Source: Deltaproteobacteria bacterium | Lineage (GTDB): Bacteria; Myxococcota_A; Polyangia; Polyangiales; JADJMO01 | Assembly (NCBI GenBank): GCA_016182965.1 | Contig: JACPFM010000069.1 | Location: 1 to 64,000 of the forward strand | DNA: 64,000 bases | Reading direction: 5' to 3' | Part shown: one piece after another, positions 53,447 to 62,026 of the stretch | How positions within the stretch are numbered: position 1 is the first letter of the stretch | Layout of the letters: every line of letters begins with the position of its first letter | Made by a program: the position numbers and the translations under genes | Notes under the pieces: model-generated | Seen by the model: only the letters and a program-made list of their open reading frames with translations | Database searches by the model: none | Told to the model about the DNA's origin: nothing

Positions 53447-53706
53447 GGTCCTCCGTGCGTGTCGGCCGGCCGTGCCGGCCGCGCGAGTTGATCGGCCGGA
53501 CGTGCCGGCCGCGCGAGTTGATCGGCCGGACGTGCCGGCCGCGGGGAGTCGTCGTCGAGGAGGGGAAGCGACGCCGTGCCGGCGTACGCCTCCGCCTTCT
53601 TGGAGTAGGTGCGGATCGCCACCGCGATGAACACGGCGAGGAACGACACCAGACCGATGATCTGGAAGGTCAGGACGGAGGTGCCTGCGAATAGGTCGCG
53701 GTACAT
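53443..53706 (-). CDS. ccoQ: CcoQ-like subunit with 30-bp repeat tail
   Basis: This 87-residue protein has one membrane helix (LTFQIIGLVSFLAVFIAVAIR) and then RTYSKKAEAY, which fit CcoQ/FixQ. The last 35 residues are RPARPADQLA-type repeats, encoded by a tandem 30-bp sequence (about 53457-53545). The tail is longer than normal for CcoQ (50-60 residues). Its stop overlaps the ccoP start. Confidence 0.8.
   Translation of the reverse strand: MYRDLFAGTSVLTFQIIGLVSFLAVFIAVAIRTYSKKAEAYAGTASLPLLDDDSPRPARPADQLARPARPADQLARPARPADTHGGP
53457..53545. repeat. 30-bp tandem repeat in ccoQ
   Basis: About three near-identical copies of a unit containing GCCGGCCGCGCGAGTTGATC. They encode the RPARPADQLA repeats at the C-terminus of CcoQ and stay in frame. 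Confidence 0.85.
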
Positions 53707-53715
53707 GACGGCCTC

Positions 53716-56091
53716 TCAGTTCTGAACGGGAGCGTTCAAGCTGACGGTGGTGCCCTTCGCCGGCGGGACCGGCGGCGGGACGTTCTTGCCGAGGCGCTGC
53801 AGGTACGAGATCAGCGCGACGAGCTCGCTGTCGGCCGGCACCTTGATGCCGGACGCGGCGAGGTCCTCGGCGATCGACTGCGCCTGCGCCTTCGCGTCGG
53901 TCGCTGCCGACTGGACCTGCTGCGGCGTGTAGGGCACGCCGACGGTGCGCATCGCGCGGACCTTCGTCTCGGTGAGCGAGAAGTCGACCGACTTGGACGC
54001 GAGGTGCGGGTAGTTCGGCATGTTCGAGCCCGGCGAGACGGTGCGCGGGTCGAGCATGTGCTGGTAGTGCCAGAGGTTGGGGTACTTGCCGCCGAGGCGC
54101 GCGAGATCGGGCCCGGTGCGCTTGCTACCCCACTGGAACGGGTGGTCGAACTTCGAATCCGCCAGCGTGGAGACGTCGCCGTACCGCACCGACTCGTGTC
54201 GGAACGGGCGGATCATCTGCGAGTGGCAGTTGTAGCAACCCTCCTTGAGGTACACGTCGCGGCCCTCGAGCTCGAGCGGGCGGTACGGGTGCACCGCGGC
54301 GTTCGCGCCCTCGGCGTTGCCGCCGGCGCCCGAGTTCGGGAGGACGAGCACCGGGATGATCTCCGCCGCGCCGCCGATGAGCACGGCGATGAGCGTGAAC
54401 GCGGTGAAGAGCAGCGCGCGGCCCTCGAGGAGCGCGTGCCAGCCCGGCTTGTCGGCCTGGCCGCGGCCCCACGAGAGGAACACCGCGATGAAGACGATGC
54501 AGAACGCGAGGATCATGAAGGCGCCGGCTCCGATCGCGCTGGTGAACGCGATCGCGCCGAGGACCACCAGCACGATGAACGAGACGACGACCGGCTGACC
54601 GAAGATCAGCTTGCGCGCCGGGACCTTCTCCTCGGTCTCCTCGATCTCGACGACGACCTCGGCCTCGCCGTCGACCGCCTTGCCCGAGAGCGCGGTCTTC
54701 ACGAGGTTCCACGCCATCAGGCACATGCCGACCAGGTACATCGTGCCGCCGGCGAAGCGGGCCCAGTACATCGGCTTGATCGCGTTGAGCGTCTCGACGA
54801 AGTTCGGGTACGCGAGCGCGCCCTTGCCGTCGAACGCGCGCCACATGAGACCCTGCTGGATCCCGCTGACCCACATCGAGACCACGTAGACGAGGATCCC
54901 GATGGTCCCGATCCAGAAGTGCCACTCGGCGGCCCGCTTGCTGTACAGCTCGGTGCCGAACAGCCGAGGGATCATCCAGTAGAACATGCCGGCCGCCATC
55001 AGGCCGTTCCAGCCGAGCGCGCCGGCGTGGACGTGGCCGATGATCCAGTCGGTGTAGTGCGCGAGCGCGCTCACGCTCTTGATCGAGAGCATCGGGCCCT
55101 CGAACGTCGACATGCCGTAGAAGGTGATGCCGGCGACGAAGAACTTGAGGACCGGATCCTTGCGGACCTTGTCCCAGGCGCCGCGCAGGGTGAAGAGGCC
55201 GTTGAGCATGCCGCCCCACGACGGCGCGATCAGCGACACGGAGAAGATCATGCCCAGCGTCTGCACCCAGTCGGGCAGCGCGGTGTTGAGCAGGTGGTGC
55301 GGACCCGCCCAGATGTACATGAACACCAACGCCCAGAAGTGGATGATCGACAGCCGGTAGCTGTAGACCGGCCGCTCCGCCGCCTTCGGGACGAAGTAGT
55401 ACATGATGCCGAGGATCGGCGTGGTCAGGAAGAACGCGACCGCGTTGTGGCCGTACCACCACTGCACCAACGCATCCTGCGCGCCGCCGTAGATCGAGTA
55501 GCTCTTCGCCGCGGCGACGGGGATCGCCAGGCTGTTGACGATGTGGAGCACCGCCACCGTCAGGATGGTGGCGATGTAGAACCAGATCGCGACGTAGAGC
55601 TGCTTCTCGGCGCGACGCCAGAGCGTCCAGAAGAAGTTGATCGCGAAGACGACCCACACCACCGCGATGGCGATGTCGATCGGCCACTCGAGCTCCGCGT
55701 ACTCCTTGCCCTGCGTGAAGCCGAGCGGGAGGCTCACCGCGGCGGCGACGATGATCGCCTGCCAGGCCCAGAAGTGGATCTTGCCGAGCGTGCTCGAGAT
55801 GCGCGCCTTCACCAGGCGCTGCGTCGAGTAGTAGACGCCGGCGAACATCATGTTGCCGACGAACGCGAAGATCGCCGCGTTGGTGTGCAACGGCCGCAGG
55901 CGACCGAAGGCGAAGTACTGCAGGAAGTTCGCCTTGAAGAAGGCGAGCTGCAGCGCGGCGGTCACGCCGAGGAGCATCGCGACGATGCCCCAGCCGACGG
56001 ATGCGAAGACGAACCAGCGGGAGATCTGGTCGTCATAGGTGATGCGGCGCACCTCGGTGCGTCCGCGGTAAGCAGCTGCTTGGGCGGTCAT
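53716..56091 (-). CDS. ccoNO: fused cbb3 oxidase subunits I and II (CcoNO)
   Basis: This is a 791-residue fusion. Residues 1-500 are CcoN with about 12 membrane helices, including the heme-copper ligands (HTNAAIFAFVGNMMFAGV, WWYGHNAVAFFLT, WAGPHHLLNTALPDW, DWIIGHVHAGALGWNG). Near 570 a further membrane anchor leads to CcoO with heme c motif CYNCHSQMIRPFRHE, TGPDLARLGGKYPN and the axial-Met region SPGSNMPNYPHL. Normally the two subunits are separate. The ATG overlaps the ccoS stop. It reduces oxygen under low oxygen tension. Confidence 0.93.
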   Translation of the reverse strand: MTAQAAAYRGRTEVRRITYDDQISRWFVFASVGWGIVAMLLGVTAALQLAFFKANFLQYFAFGRLRPLHTNAAIFAFVGNMMFAGVYYSTQRLVKARISSTLGKIHFWAWQAIIVAAAVSLPLGFTQGKEYAELEWPIDIAIAVVWVVFAINFFWTLWRRAEKQLYVAIWFYIATILTVAVLHIVNSLAIPVAAAKSYSIYGGAQDALVQWWYGHNAVAFFLTTPILGIMYYFVPKAAERPVYSYRLSIIHFWALVFMYIWAGPHHLLNTALPDWVQTLGMIFSVSLIAPSWGGMLNGLFTLRGAWDKVRKDPVLKFFVAGITFYGMSTFEGPMLSIKSVSALAHYTDWIIGHVHAGALGWNGLMAAGMFYWMIPRLFGTELYSKRAAEWHFWIGTIGILVYVVSMWVSGIQQGLMWRAFDGKGALAYPNFVETLNAIKPMYWARFAGGTMYLVGMCLMAWNLVKTALSGKAVDGEAEVVVEIEETEEKVPARKLIFGQPVVVSFIVLVVLGAIAFTSAIGAGAFMILAFCIVFIAVFLSWGRGQADKPGWHALLEGRALLFTAFTLIAVLIGGAAEIIPVLVLPNSGAGGNAEGANAAVHPYRPLELEGRDVYLKEGCYNCHSQMIRPFRHESVRYGDVSTLADSKFDHPFQWGSKRTGPDLARLGGKYPNLWHYQHMLDPRTVSPGSNMPNYPHLASKSVDFSLTETKVRAMRTVGVPYTPQQVQSAATDAKAQAQSIAEDLAASGIKVPADSELVALISYLQRLGKNVPPPVPPAKGTTVSLNAPVQN

Positions 56092-56297
56092 GATTCCTTG
56101 TCTCCGAAGGCGGCGGCGTCGGCGTCATCGATCGTCGGCGCGCTTGGGTCCTTTGCGGTCAGCTCGTCTTCGAGGGGAAAGAGGGCGAGACGATCAACGT
56201 GGTCTACGTCACGCTGCCGCGTGCTGAACGCGAACAGGAGCAACGACCCGACCACGAGGCCGAAGCTCACGAAAACCTGCAGGTAGATCACTTCCAT
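56088..56297 (-). CDS. ccoS: CcoS, cbb3 oxidase maturation protein
   Basis: This is a 69-residue protein with one membrane helix (YLQVFVSFGLVVGSLLLFAF) and then STRQRDVDHVDRLALFPLED. The last part matches the charged segment after the helix in CcoS. It overlaps ccoI by 10 bp at its start and ccoNO by 4 bp at its end. CcoS is needed to place copper and heme in the oxidase. Confidence 0.85.
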   Translation of the reverse strand: MEVIYLQVFVSFGLVVGSLLLFAFSTRQRDVDHVDRLALFPLEDELTAKDPSAPTIDDADAAAFGDKES

Positions 56298-58759
56298 TTG
56301 GGCACCGTTTCGAGGCGGGGGGCGGCGTGCCACGACGTCCCGGCGAGCGAGACGATCACGGCGAGGATGGTGGTGATGGAGGACGTCGGCATGAGCACCG
56401 CGCAGAGCAGCGGCGTCATGAGGCCCGCGTAGGCGAGCGCGATGGTCACGACGTTGTAGGCGAGCGCGACGCCGAGGCTCAGGACCACGACGCGACGCAG
56501 ACGGCGCGCGGCCTCGAGCGCGAGGCGCACCGGACGGATGCCGGCAGAGGCGAGGTAGAAGTCGCTGCGCGCAGCGAGGAACGGCCGGTCGATCGCCGGC
56601 GTGCCGCTGCAGAACGCCTGCGAGACGGCAGGTCCGTCGTTGATCCCGTCGCCCATCACCAGCGTGTCCTGCTGGTCGCGCGCGGCGACCCAGGCCGCCT
56701 TCTCGCTCGGTCCGTGATCGCCGACGGCGTGATCGGCGGGGACGGAGGCCTTCTCGGCGAGCGTCAGCACGCGCTCCTGCGAGTCGCCGCTGAGGATGTG
56801 GACGTCGTAGCCCTGCTCGCGCAGCGCGCGGATCTCGCGCGCCGCGTCGAGCCGCAGGTCCTCGACGGTCTCGATCGAGGCGAGCAGGCGACCGTCGACG
56901 CCGAACGCGACGTCGTCGTCTGCAGCGGCGCTCGACGAGTCCCCCGCGCCGACGAAGACCCACGACGGCGCGCCGAGGCGCCACGTGCGACCGTCGATCG
57001 AGAGCTCGACGCCGCGACCGATCTCCTCGCGCGCGACCAGATCGTCGCGGAAGCCCTCCCGCACGCCGATCACGTCGAGCGCGCGCGCGACGGCCGCGCT
57101 CTTCGGGTGCGCGCTGCGCGTGGCCAGGTTGAGGAGCGCGACCTTCGCCTCGGCGTCGAGCGCCTCGAGGCGCGACGGATCGGCGACGCGGAGCTTGCCG
57201 GTGGTGAGCGTCCCGGTCTTGTCGAAGACGACCCGGCGCACCGCGGTGGCGCGGTCGAGGAAGCTCGACGTGCGCACGAAGAGGCCCTCGCGGCGCAGCC
57301 GCGCCTGCACGCTCTGGTAGGCGAGCGGCGCCGCGATGCCGAAGGCGCACGGGCAGGTCACGATGAGGACCGCGGTCACGCGATCGAGCGCGGCCTGCAT
57401 GTTCGCGCCGAAGCGGAGGGCGACGATGAACGCGCCGGCGGCCAGCGCGAGGACCGCGAAGACGTAGATCTGCGCGAAGCGACGCCAGAACGTCGTGGAG
57501 ATGGGGCCGTCGTCGTCGTCGCGCGTGGGCGTACGCAGGAGATCGACGAGCACGGAGTCCCCGAACGGCTGCTTCGCGACGACGGTGCGCGACTCGCCGC
57601 CGCCGAGGAACGCACCGGCCGGCAGCACCGCGCCGCTGGCGAAGCTCCGCGGCGCGCTCTCGCCGTTGATCCAGTCGAGCGACAGCGAGGCGGCGGCGTT
57701 GCCCTCGAGCTTCGCCTCGACCGGGACCACGTCACCTGGCGCGAGGAGCAGGCGATCGCCCTCCTTGACGTCGACGCAGCGGACGAGCTCCGGACCGTGC
57801 GCGCCGAGGCGCCGCGTCAGCAGCGCGTCGACGCCGTCGTCGGCGAGCAGGCGGCGGCGGTTGGCGTCGAGCACGCGCTGCTGGATGAAGCGCCCGACCA
57901 GCATCAACGCGACGAACACCGTCAGCGGATCGAAGTACCCCTGCGCGTCGTGGTCGAAGAACGCCCACGTCGACGAGCCGAAGGCGAGGAGGATCCCGAG
58001 CGCGATCGGCAGATCGAGGTGCAGGATGCCGCGGCGGAGCGCGGCGAACGCCGAGCGGAAGAAATACGAGCCGCCGACCGCGACGCTCGCCAGCGCGAAC
58101 CCGAACGACAGGGTGCGGAAGAAGTGAGCGAGCGGACCGTGCTCCAGACCCGCGTAGAGGGAGATCGCCACGATCATCCCGTTCATGGCGAGCGCGATGC
58201 TGAGCCCCATCCGGAGCATCAGGCTCGTGTCCTTGTCGCGCGAGTCTGCCTTGCGGGCCGGACCGAGCAGATAGCCGAGCGACTCGATCCGCTCGACGAA
58301 CCGTCGCAGCGGGAACGCCTTGTCGACCGACAGCGTCAGCGTGCCGAGCCCCGGGTTGACCACCACGCGCAGGCCGCCCTTCTCGCGGCGAAACATCTGC
58401 TCGGTGACCCACACGCACGCGGCGCAGGAGAGCCCCTGCATGTCGAGATCGACGCGCGCGATGCCTTCGCTCTCCGCGACGGCCTGCTCGATCGGCTCGA
58501 GCCATTTGCGGTCGCGGTGAGCGTCGACGGAGGCGACCGGATCGCCCTTCGGTCCGCGCAGCGTGTAGTAGCGCTCGAGCCCCTCTTCGCGGAGGAGCTT
58601 CGCGACGAACCTACAACCGATGCAGCAGTACGCGTCTCGCGCGCCCTCGGGGAGGGAAGCGCCGCAGTGGAGGCAGCCTTCGTGACCTTCTAGTGGCGTC
58701 GCTGGGTCCGCGCGGGGCGTCACGCGCGCCCGTTCAGCAAGCGCAATGCCGAATGCCAT
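56288..58759 (-). CDS. ccoI: CcoI/FixI, copper-translocating P-type ATPase
   Basis: This is an 823-residue P1B-type ATPase. The N-terminus has the zinc-ribbon-like CLHCGASLPEG and YCCIGCRFV of CcoI. The HMA domain has GLSCAACVW. Eight helices carry the CPC site (VTCPCAFGIAAPLAY). Phosphorylation Asp is in VFDKTGTLTTG; the GDGINDGPAV hinge is present. ATG 58759 has GGGG nearby. It delivers copper outward for the oxidase active site. Divergent from the hibernation-factor gene. Confidence 0.92.
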   Translation of the reverse strand: MAFGIALAERARVTPRADPATPLEGHEGCLHCGASLPEGARDAYCCIGCRFVAKLLREEGLERYYTLRGPKGDPVASVDAHRDRKWLEPIEQAVAESEGIARVDLDMQGLSCAACVWVTEQMFRREKGGLRVVVNPGLGTLTLSVDKAFPLRRFVERIESLGYLLGPARKADSRDKDTSLMLRMGLSIALAMNGMIVAISLYAGLEHGPLAHFFRTLSFGFALASVAVGGSYFFRSAFAALRRGILHLDLPIALGILLAFGSSTWAFFDHDAQGYFDPLTVFVALMLVGRFIQQRVLDANRRRLLADDGVDALLTRRLGAHGPELVRCVDVKEGDRLLLAPGDVVPVEAKLEGNAAASLSLDWINGESAPRSFASGAVLPAGAFLGGGESRTVVAKQPFGDSVLVDLLRTPTRDDDDGPISTTFWRRFAQIYVFAVLALAAGAFIVALRFGANMQAALDRVTAVLIVTCPCAFGIAAPLAYQSVQARLRREGLFVRTSSFLDRATAVRRVVFDKTGTLTTGKLRVADPSRLEALDAEAKVALLNLATRSAHPKSAAVARALDVIGVREGFRDDLVAREEIGRGVELSIDGRTWRLGAPSWVFVGAGDSSSAAADDDVAFGVDGRLLASIETVEDLRLDAAREIRALREQGYDVHILSGDSQERVLTLAEKASVPADHAVGDHGPSEKAAWVAARDQQDTLVMGDGINDGPAVSQAFCSGTPAIDRPFLAARSDFYLASAGIRPVRLALEAARRLRRVVVLSLGVALAYNVVTIALAYAGLMTPLLCAVLMPTSSITTILAVIVSLAGTSWHAAPRLETVPKWK

Positions 58760-58883
58760 GCCCCAGGATGGCCGAAAGAAAACATGCGAAAAATCATGGT
58801 GCCTTTCGCAAGCGCGCAGCGTCTGCGATCTGCGCGCAGGTTCTGCGTCGTGGCGCCCGACCTCCCCGAGGTGATCGCGCCGC

Positions 58884-58899
58884 TGGCACCGCCATTGCT
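58884..58899 (+). promoter_or_regulatory. sigma-54-type promoter (TGGCAC-N5-TTGCT)
   Basis: TGGCAC at 58884-58889 and TTGCT at 58895-58899 match the -24/-12 consensus with the correct 10 bp between GG and GC. The predicted start is near 58910, only about 3 nt before the ATG at 58913, and no ribosome site precedes that ATG, so the transcript would be nearly leaderless. Confidence 0.55.
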
Positions 58900-58912
58900 G
58901 CAGCCGTCCAGC

Positions 58913-59242
58913 ATGAACACCCCGATCACCTTCCGCGACGTCCCGCCGTCGCCCGCGATCGAAGCCCTCGTGCGTGAGAGGGCCGACAAGCTGGCTCGGC
59001 AGTTCGACCACGTGACCACGTGCCGCGTCACGGTTTCGCGGAACAACAAGCACCACAAGCACGGCGACAGCTACACCGTGAGGCTCGACGTCCACGTTCC
59101 GCAGGTCGATCTCGTGTCCGAGCGCTCGTCTGGAGTGAGCGACGATCTCTACGCGACTGTCGAGGCGGCGTTCGAGGACGCCCGCCATCGCTTGCAGCAG
59201 CACTACGACAAGGCGCGCGATCGCCGAGGCGAGGCGCGTTAA
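58913..59242 (+). CDS. ribosome hibernation-promoting factor HPF/RaiA family
   Basis: This is a 109-residue short HPF. It begins MNTPITFRDVPPSPAIEALV and has HVTTCRVTVSRNNKHHKHG and DLYATVEAAFEDARHRLQQH, the beta-alpha-beta fold that binds the 30S decoding site. It lacks the C-terminal dimerisation domain of long HPF. The start ATG 58913 follows a sigma-54-type promoter by 14 bp. It is followed 17 bp later by a DUF2383 gene. Confidence 0.88.
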   Translation: MNTPITFRDVPPSPAIEALVRERADKLARQFDHVTTCRVTVSRNNKHHKHGDSYTVRLDVHVPQVDLVSERSSGVSDDLYATVEAAFEDARHRLQQHYDKARDRRGEAR

Positions 59243-59259
59243 TCGAAGGGAGCACCAAA

Positions 59260-59748
59260 ATGGAACCGCGCACCGATCTGGTCGAGCGCGCCGACGAGCT
59301 GACGCCGCACGAGCGTCTGAACGGGGTCGCGGCTCTTCGCGAGCTCCTCGCGACCTGCCACGACGGTAAAGCGCGGTACGAGGAGGCTGCCCGCGAGGCG
59401 GACGATCCCGACCTCGCGGGCTTCCTGCTGAGTCACGCCGACGAGTACGAGCGCGACGCCGGGCAGCTCGCCGCGCTGCTCCGCTCGTTCGGCGGCGATC
59501 CGGAGGTCCCGCCGAGCATGGGCGGCGAGCTCCACCGACGCTTCATGGCGCTGCGCACCGCGATCGCCCACGGCAGCCCCGCAGGGATCCTCGCCGAGTG
59601 CGAGCGCGGCGAGCACCTGGCCATCGGCCACTTCGAGCGCGCGCTGAAGATGCGGCTGCCGATGAACGTCGCGTCGGTGCTGCTCGATCAGGTCGAGACG
59701 ATCCGCCACCGCAGGGCTGCGTTCGACCGCATGCGCAAGCCCTGGTGA
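59260..59748 (+). CDS. PA2169-family four-helix-bundle protein (DUF2383)
   Basis: This is a 162-residue protein. ALRELLATCHDGKARYEEAA, LAALLRSFGGDPEVPPSMGG and ECERGEHLAIGHFERALK are typical of the DUF2383 ferritin-like family. The start ATG 59260 has GAAGGGAG 7 nt upstream. Stress association is known for relatives; the biochemical role is not. It is probably co-transcribed with the hibernation factor, which fits a stationary-phase or stress unit. Confidence 0.8.
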   Translation: MEPRTDLVERADELTPHERLNGVAALRELLATCHDGKARYEEAAREADDPDLAGFLLSHADEYERDAGQLAALLRSFGGDPEVPPSMGGELHRRFMALRTAIAHGSPAGILAECERGEHLAIGHFERALKMRLPMNVASVLLDQVETIRHRRAAFDRMRKPW

Positions 59749-59754
59749 GGACTG

Positions 59755-59784
59755 CCCCCGGACCGAAGTACTTCAGTCCGGGGG
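59755..59784. terminator. 30-bp near-perfect palindrome between convergent genes
   Basis: CCCCCGGACCGAAGT and ACTTCAGTCCGGGGG pair over 15 bp with one mismatch and almost no loop. It lies 7 bp after the DUF2383 stop and 22 bp before the nosY stop. Half of the sequence recurs at 40535. A bidirectional terminator or REP-like repeat is likely. Confidence 0.7.
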
Positions 59785-59805
59785 ACTTTCTCGACAGCTC
59801 CGTGA

Positions 59806-60678
59806 TCACCCGATCGCGTCGCCGCGGCGCACGTTGCGCGCGGCGGCGACCACGCCGAGCGTGCCGAGCGTCAGCGGCCAGGCGACCGCGACGAGCAGCG
59901 CCTTGGTCGCTCCGAGCGCGTTGGCGATCCAGAAGCCGACCGGGCCGAGCACCGACAGCTCCGCGTCGACGCCGGTGAGGATGCCGATCCGCGCCGCCTC
60001 GCTGGGATTGAGCGCGGCGAGCGCGAACACCGCGCGCGGCGGCAGGCGCACGTTCAACAAGAGGCCGATCAGCGCGAAATCGTGCAGCGCCGTCGCGCTC
60101 ACCCACACGACCAGCGCGAACACGACCGCGCGCTCGGCGGTCTTCGCGACCGCCGAGATGAACAGCCCGATGCCGAGGAACGCCCACGCGAGCGCGGTGG
60201 AGACGGCGAGACAGCGCGCGGTGATCGCGGCGAGGCCCTGCTCCCCGCCGCTCGCCGCCCCGATCAGCGCCGCGCCGAGGCACATCACCACCAGCGGGCC
60301 GATCAGCACCGCCGCGCGTGAGGCGAGGACGCCGACGAACCACTCGCTGCGGCGCACCGGCTGCGCCAGGGTCATCTCGAGCAAGCCGTTGCGCCGCGCA
60401 CGCACCACGACCTGACAGGTCGCGAGCAGCACCAGGAGCGGCACCGCGACCAGCACGCCGTTGGTGACGTTGAGCACCACCCGCGAGATGCCGGTGAAGC
60501 CCAGGATCGAGGACTCGCGCAGGCCGAGCGCGACGAAGATCACGAAGACCAGCGCGTAGAGCGCGAGCGACGAGCCGAGCCACCGGGAGCGCAGCGAGTC
60601 GGCGAGCTCGAAGCGGGTGAACGCGATCGCGCGACGGAGACGTGTGCGCTGCCCGATCGCCGGAGTGGCTGCGGTCAC
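59806..60678 (-). CDS. nosY: NosY, ABC-2 permease for nitrous-oxide reductase maturation
   Basis: This is a 290-residue membrane protein with about six helices. ARRNGLLEMTLAQPVRRSEW is the ABC-2 coupling region, and WAFLGIGLFISAVAKTAERA is typical of NosY. GTG 60678 overlaps the nosL stop (GTGA). With NosF and NosD it forms the transporter that serves copper-site assembly of NosZ in the periplasm. Confidence 0.88.
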   Translation of the reverse strand: MTAATPAIGQRTRLRRAIAFTRFELADSLRSRWLGSSLALYALVFVIFVALGLRESSILGFTGISRVVLNVTNGVLVAVPLLVLLATCQVVVRARRNGLLEMTLAQPVRRSEWFVGVLASRAAVLIGPLVVMCLGAALIGAASGGEQGLAAITARCLAVSTALAWAFLGIGLFISAVAKTAERAVVFALVVWVSATALHDFALIGLLLNVRLPPRAVFALAALNPSEAARIGILTGVDAELSVLGPVGFWIANALGATKALLVAVAWPLTLGTLGVVAAARNVRRGDAIG

Positions 60679-61118
60679 GGCGCGACTCCGGCGGAAGCGG
60701 CGCCCTTCACCAGACGCGCGCGCACGCGCTGCGCCATCGCCTCGAAGTCGAGCTCGCCGCCCGCGCTCGCGGTGAACCCGAAGTCCATCGGCGTCTTCTG
60801 CCCGCCGGAGTAGCGCGCCGTCTTCGCGTCGATCCAGCCGTCGCCCGCAGGGTCGCGCGCCCACGCGCGCACGTCGCCCCCCTGGCCTGCGTCTGCGAGG
60901 AAGGCGATCATGCAGCCGAGATCGTCGAAGTACAGCCGATCGCCGCGCGCCGTGACGAGCTGCGCCGCGCTCCTCCGGTCGTCGACGATCATCCTGCAGT
61001 GCTCGCAGGGCTGCTTGCCCCACACCGGATCGATCGCGCGCGACGCGTCGTCCTTGCAGCCGAAGGACAGGAGCAACGGCGCGGCGACGAGCAGCGCGAG
61101 GAGCGTTCGACGCCTCAT
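60675..61118 (-). CDS. nosL: NosL, copper chaperone lipoprotein
   Basis: This is a 147-residue lipoprotein with lipid Cys21 (LLLSFGC). The metal motif is C38-x2-C41-x-M43 (PCEHCRM), and DDLGCMIAFL and KTPMDFGF follow, as in NosL. It supplies Cu(I) to the NosZ assembly machinery. ATG 61118 overlaps the nosF stop (ATGA). Confidence 0.92.
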   Translation of the reverse strand: MRRRTLLALLVAAPLLLSFGCKDDASRAIDPVWGKQPCEHCRMIVDDRRSAAQLVTARGDRLYFDDLGCMIAFLADAGQGGDVRAWARDPAGDGWIDAKTARYSGGQKTPMDFGFTASAGGELDFEAMAQRVRARLVKGAASAGVAP

Positions 61119-62026
61119 GACACGACCCTCCGGCGCTCGTCGGCTCCGAAGCCGGTGACCTCGCCGTCGTCGAAGATGCTCAGGTCCGCGACCTGCGGCT
61201 CGAAGCGCCGCATCAGGTCGGACACGAGCTCGAGCTTCTCGTCCTGGCGGAAGGTGCCGGACCACCGACCGGGCGTGATGCAGACGAACCCCCGATCGTG
61301 CAGCCAGGCGGCGAGCGGCGCGCCCCCCTCCGCCTCGGGGTGCGGCGCCTTGATCTCGATGCGGGTCGAGCGCAGCTCGCCGAGGAGCTCCGCGATCGAG
61401 GCGTCGCGCACCAGCTTGCCCTCGCGCAGCTCGACCACCCGATCGACCAGGTGACGGACCTCGTCGACGCGATGCGAGCAGAGCACCACGATCGCGCCTC
61501 TGCCCCGCTCCTCGACCTGCGCGAAGAACGCGGCGCGCGCGTGCGCGTCGAGGTTCGCGGTCGGCTCGTCGCAGACCAGCACCGGCGCGTCGGTCGCGAG
61601 GGCCAGCGCGGCGAGCACCTTCTGCTTCATGCCGCCCGACAGATCGCGGAACCGCTTCTTGCCGACCGCGTCGAGGTCGAGCCCCAGCCGCGCGGCGCGG
61701 ACGACCACCGCCGCGCGCGAAACCCCGCGGAGCTCGCCCTGCAGCCGCACGAGCTCGTCGACCGCCGCGTCGAGCGGCGGCGCGATCTGCGGCGCGTAGG
61801 CGACGCTCGCGAGCGCGCGGTCGGGCTCGCGCGCGACGTCGACGCCGTCGATCTCCACGCGCCCCTCGACGCCGAGCAGGCCGATCATCGCGCGCAGCAG
61901 CGTGGTCTTGCCCGAGCCGTTCGTGCCGACGATGGCGACGCGCTCGCCCGGGGCGATGCGCAGCGAGACGCGATCGAGGGCCAGCACGCTGCCGAACCGC
62001 TTGCTCACCTCGTGCACCGTGATCAC
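61115..62026 (-). CDS. nosF: NosF, ABC ATPase for nitrous-oxide reductase maturation
   Basis: This is a 303-residue ATPase with Walker A GTNGSGKTT, signature DLSGGMKQK, Walker B VLVCDEPTANLD and switch SHRVDEV. The C-terminal 100 residues (STRIEIKAPHPEAEG, FDDGEVTGFGADE) are a regulatory extension. GTG 62026 overlaps the nosD stop. It powers NosY-NosD function. Confidence 0.9.
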   Translation of the reverse strand: MITVHEVSKRFGSVLALDRVSLRIAPGERVAIVGTNGSGKTTLLRAMIGLLGVEGRVEIDGVDVAREPDRALASVAYAPQIAPPLDAAVDELVRLQGELRGVSRAAVVVRAARLGLDLDAVGKKRFRDLSGGMKQKVLAALALATDAPVLVCDEPTANLDAHARAAFFAQVEERGRGAIVVLCSHRVDEVRHLVDRVVELREGKLVRDASIAELLGELRSTRIEIKAPHPEAEGGAPLAAWLHDRGFVCITPGRWSGTFRQDEKLELVSDLMRRFEPQVADLSIFDDGEVTGFGADERRRVVS

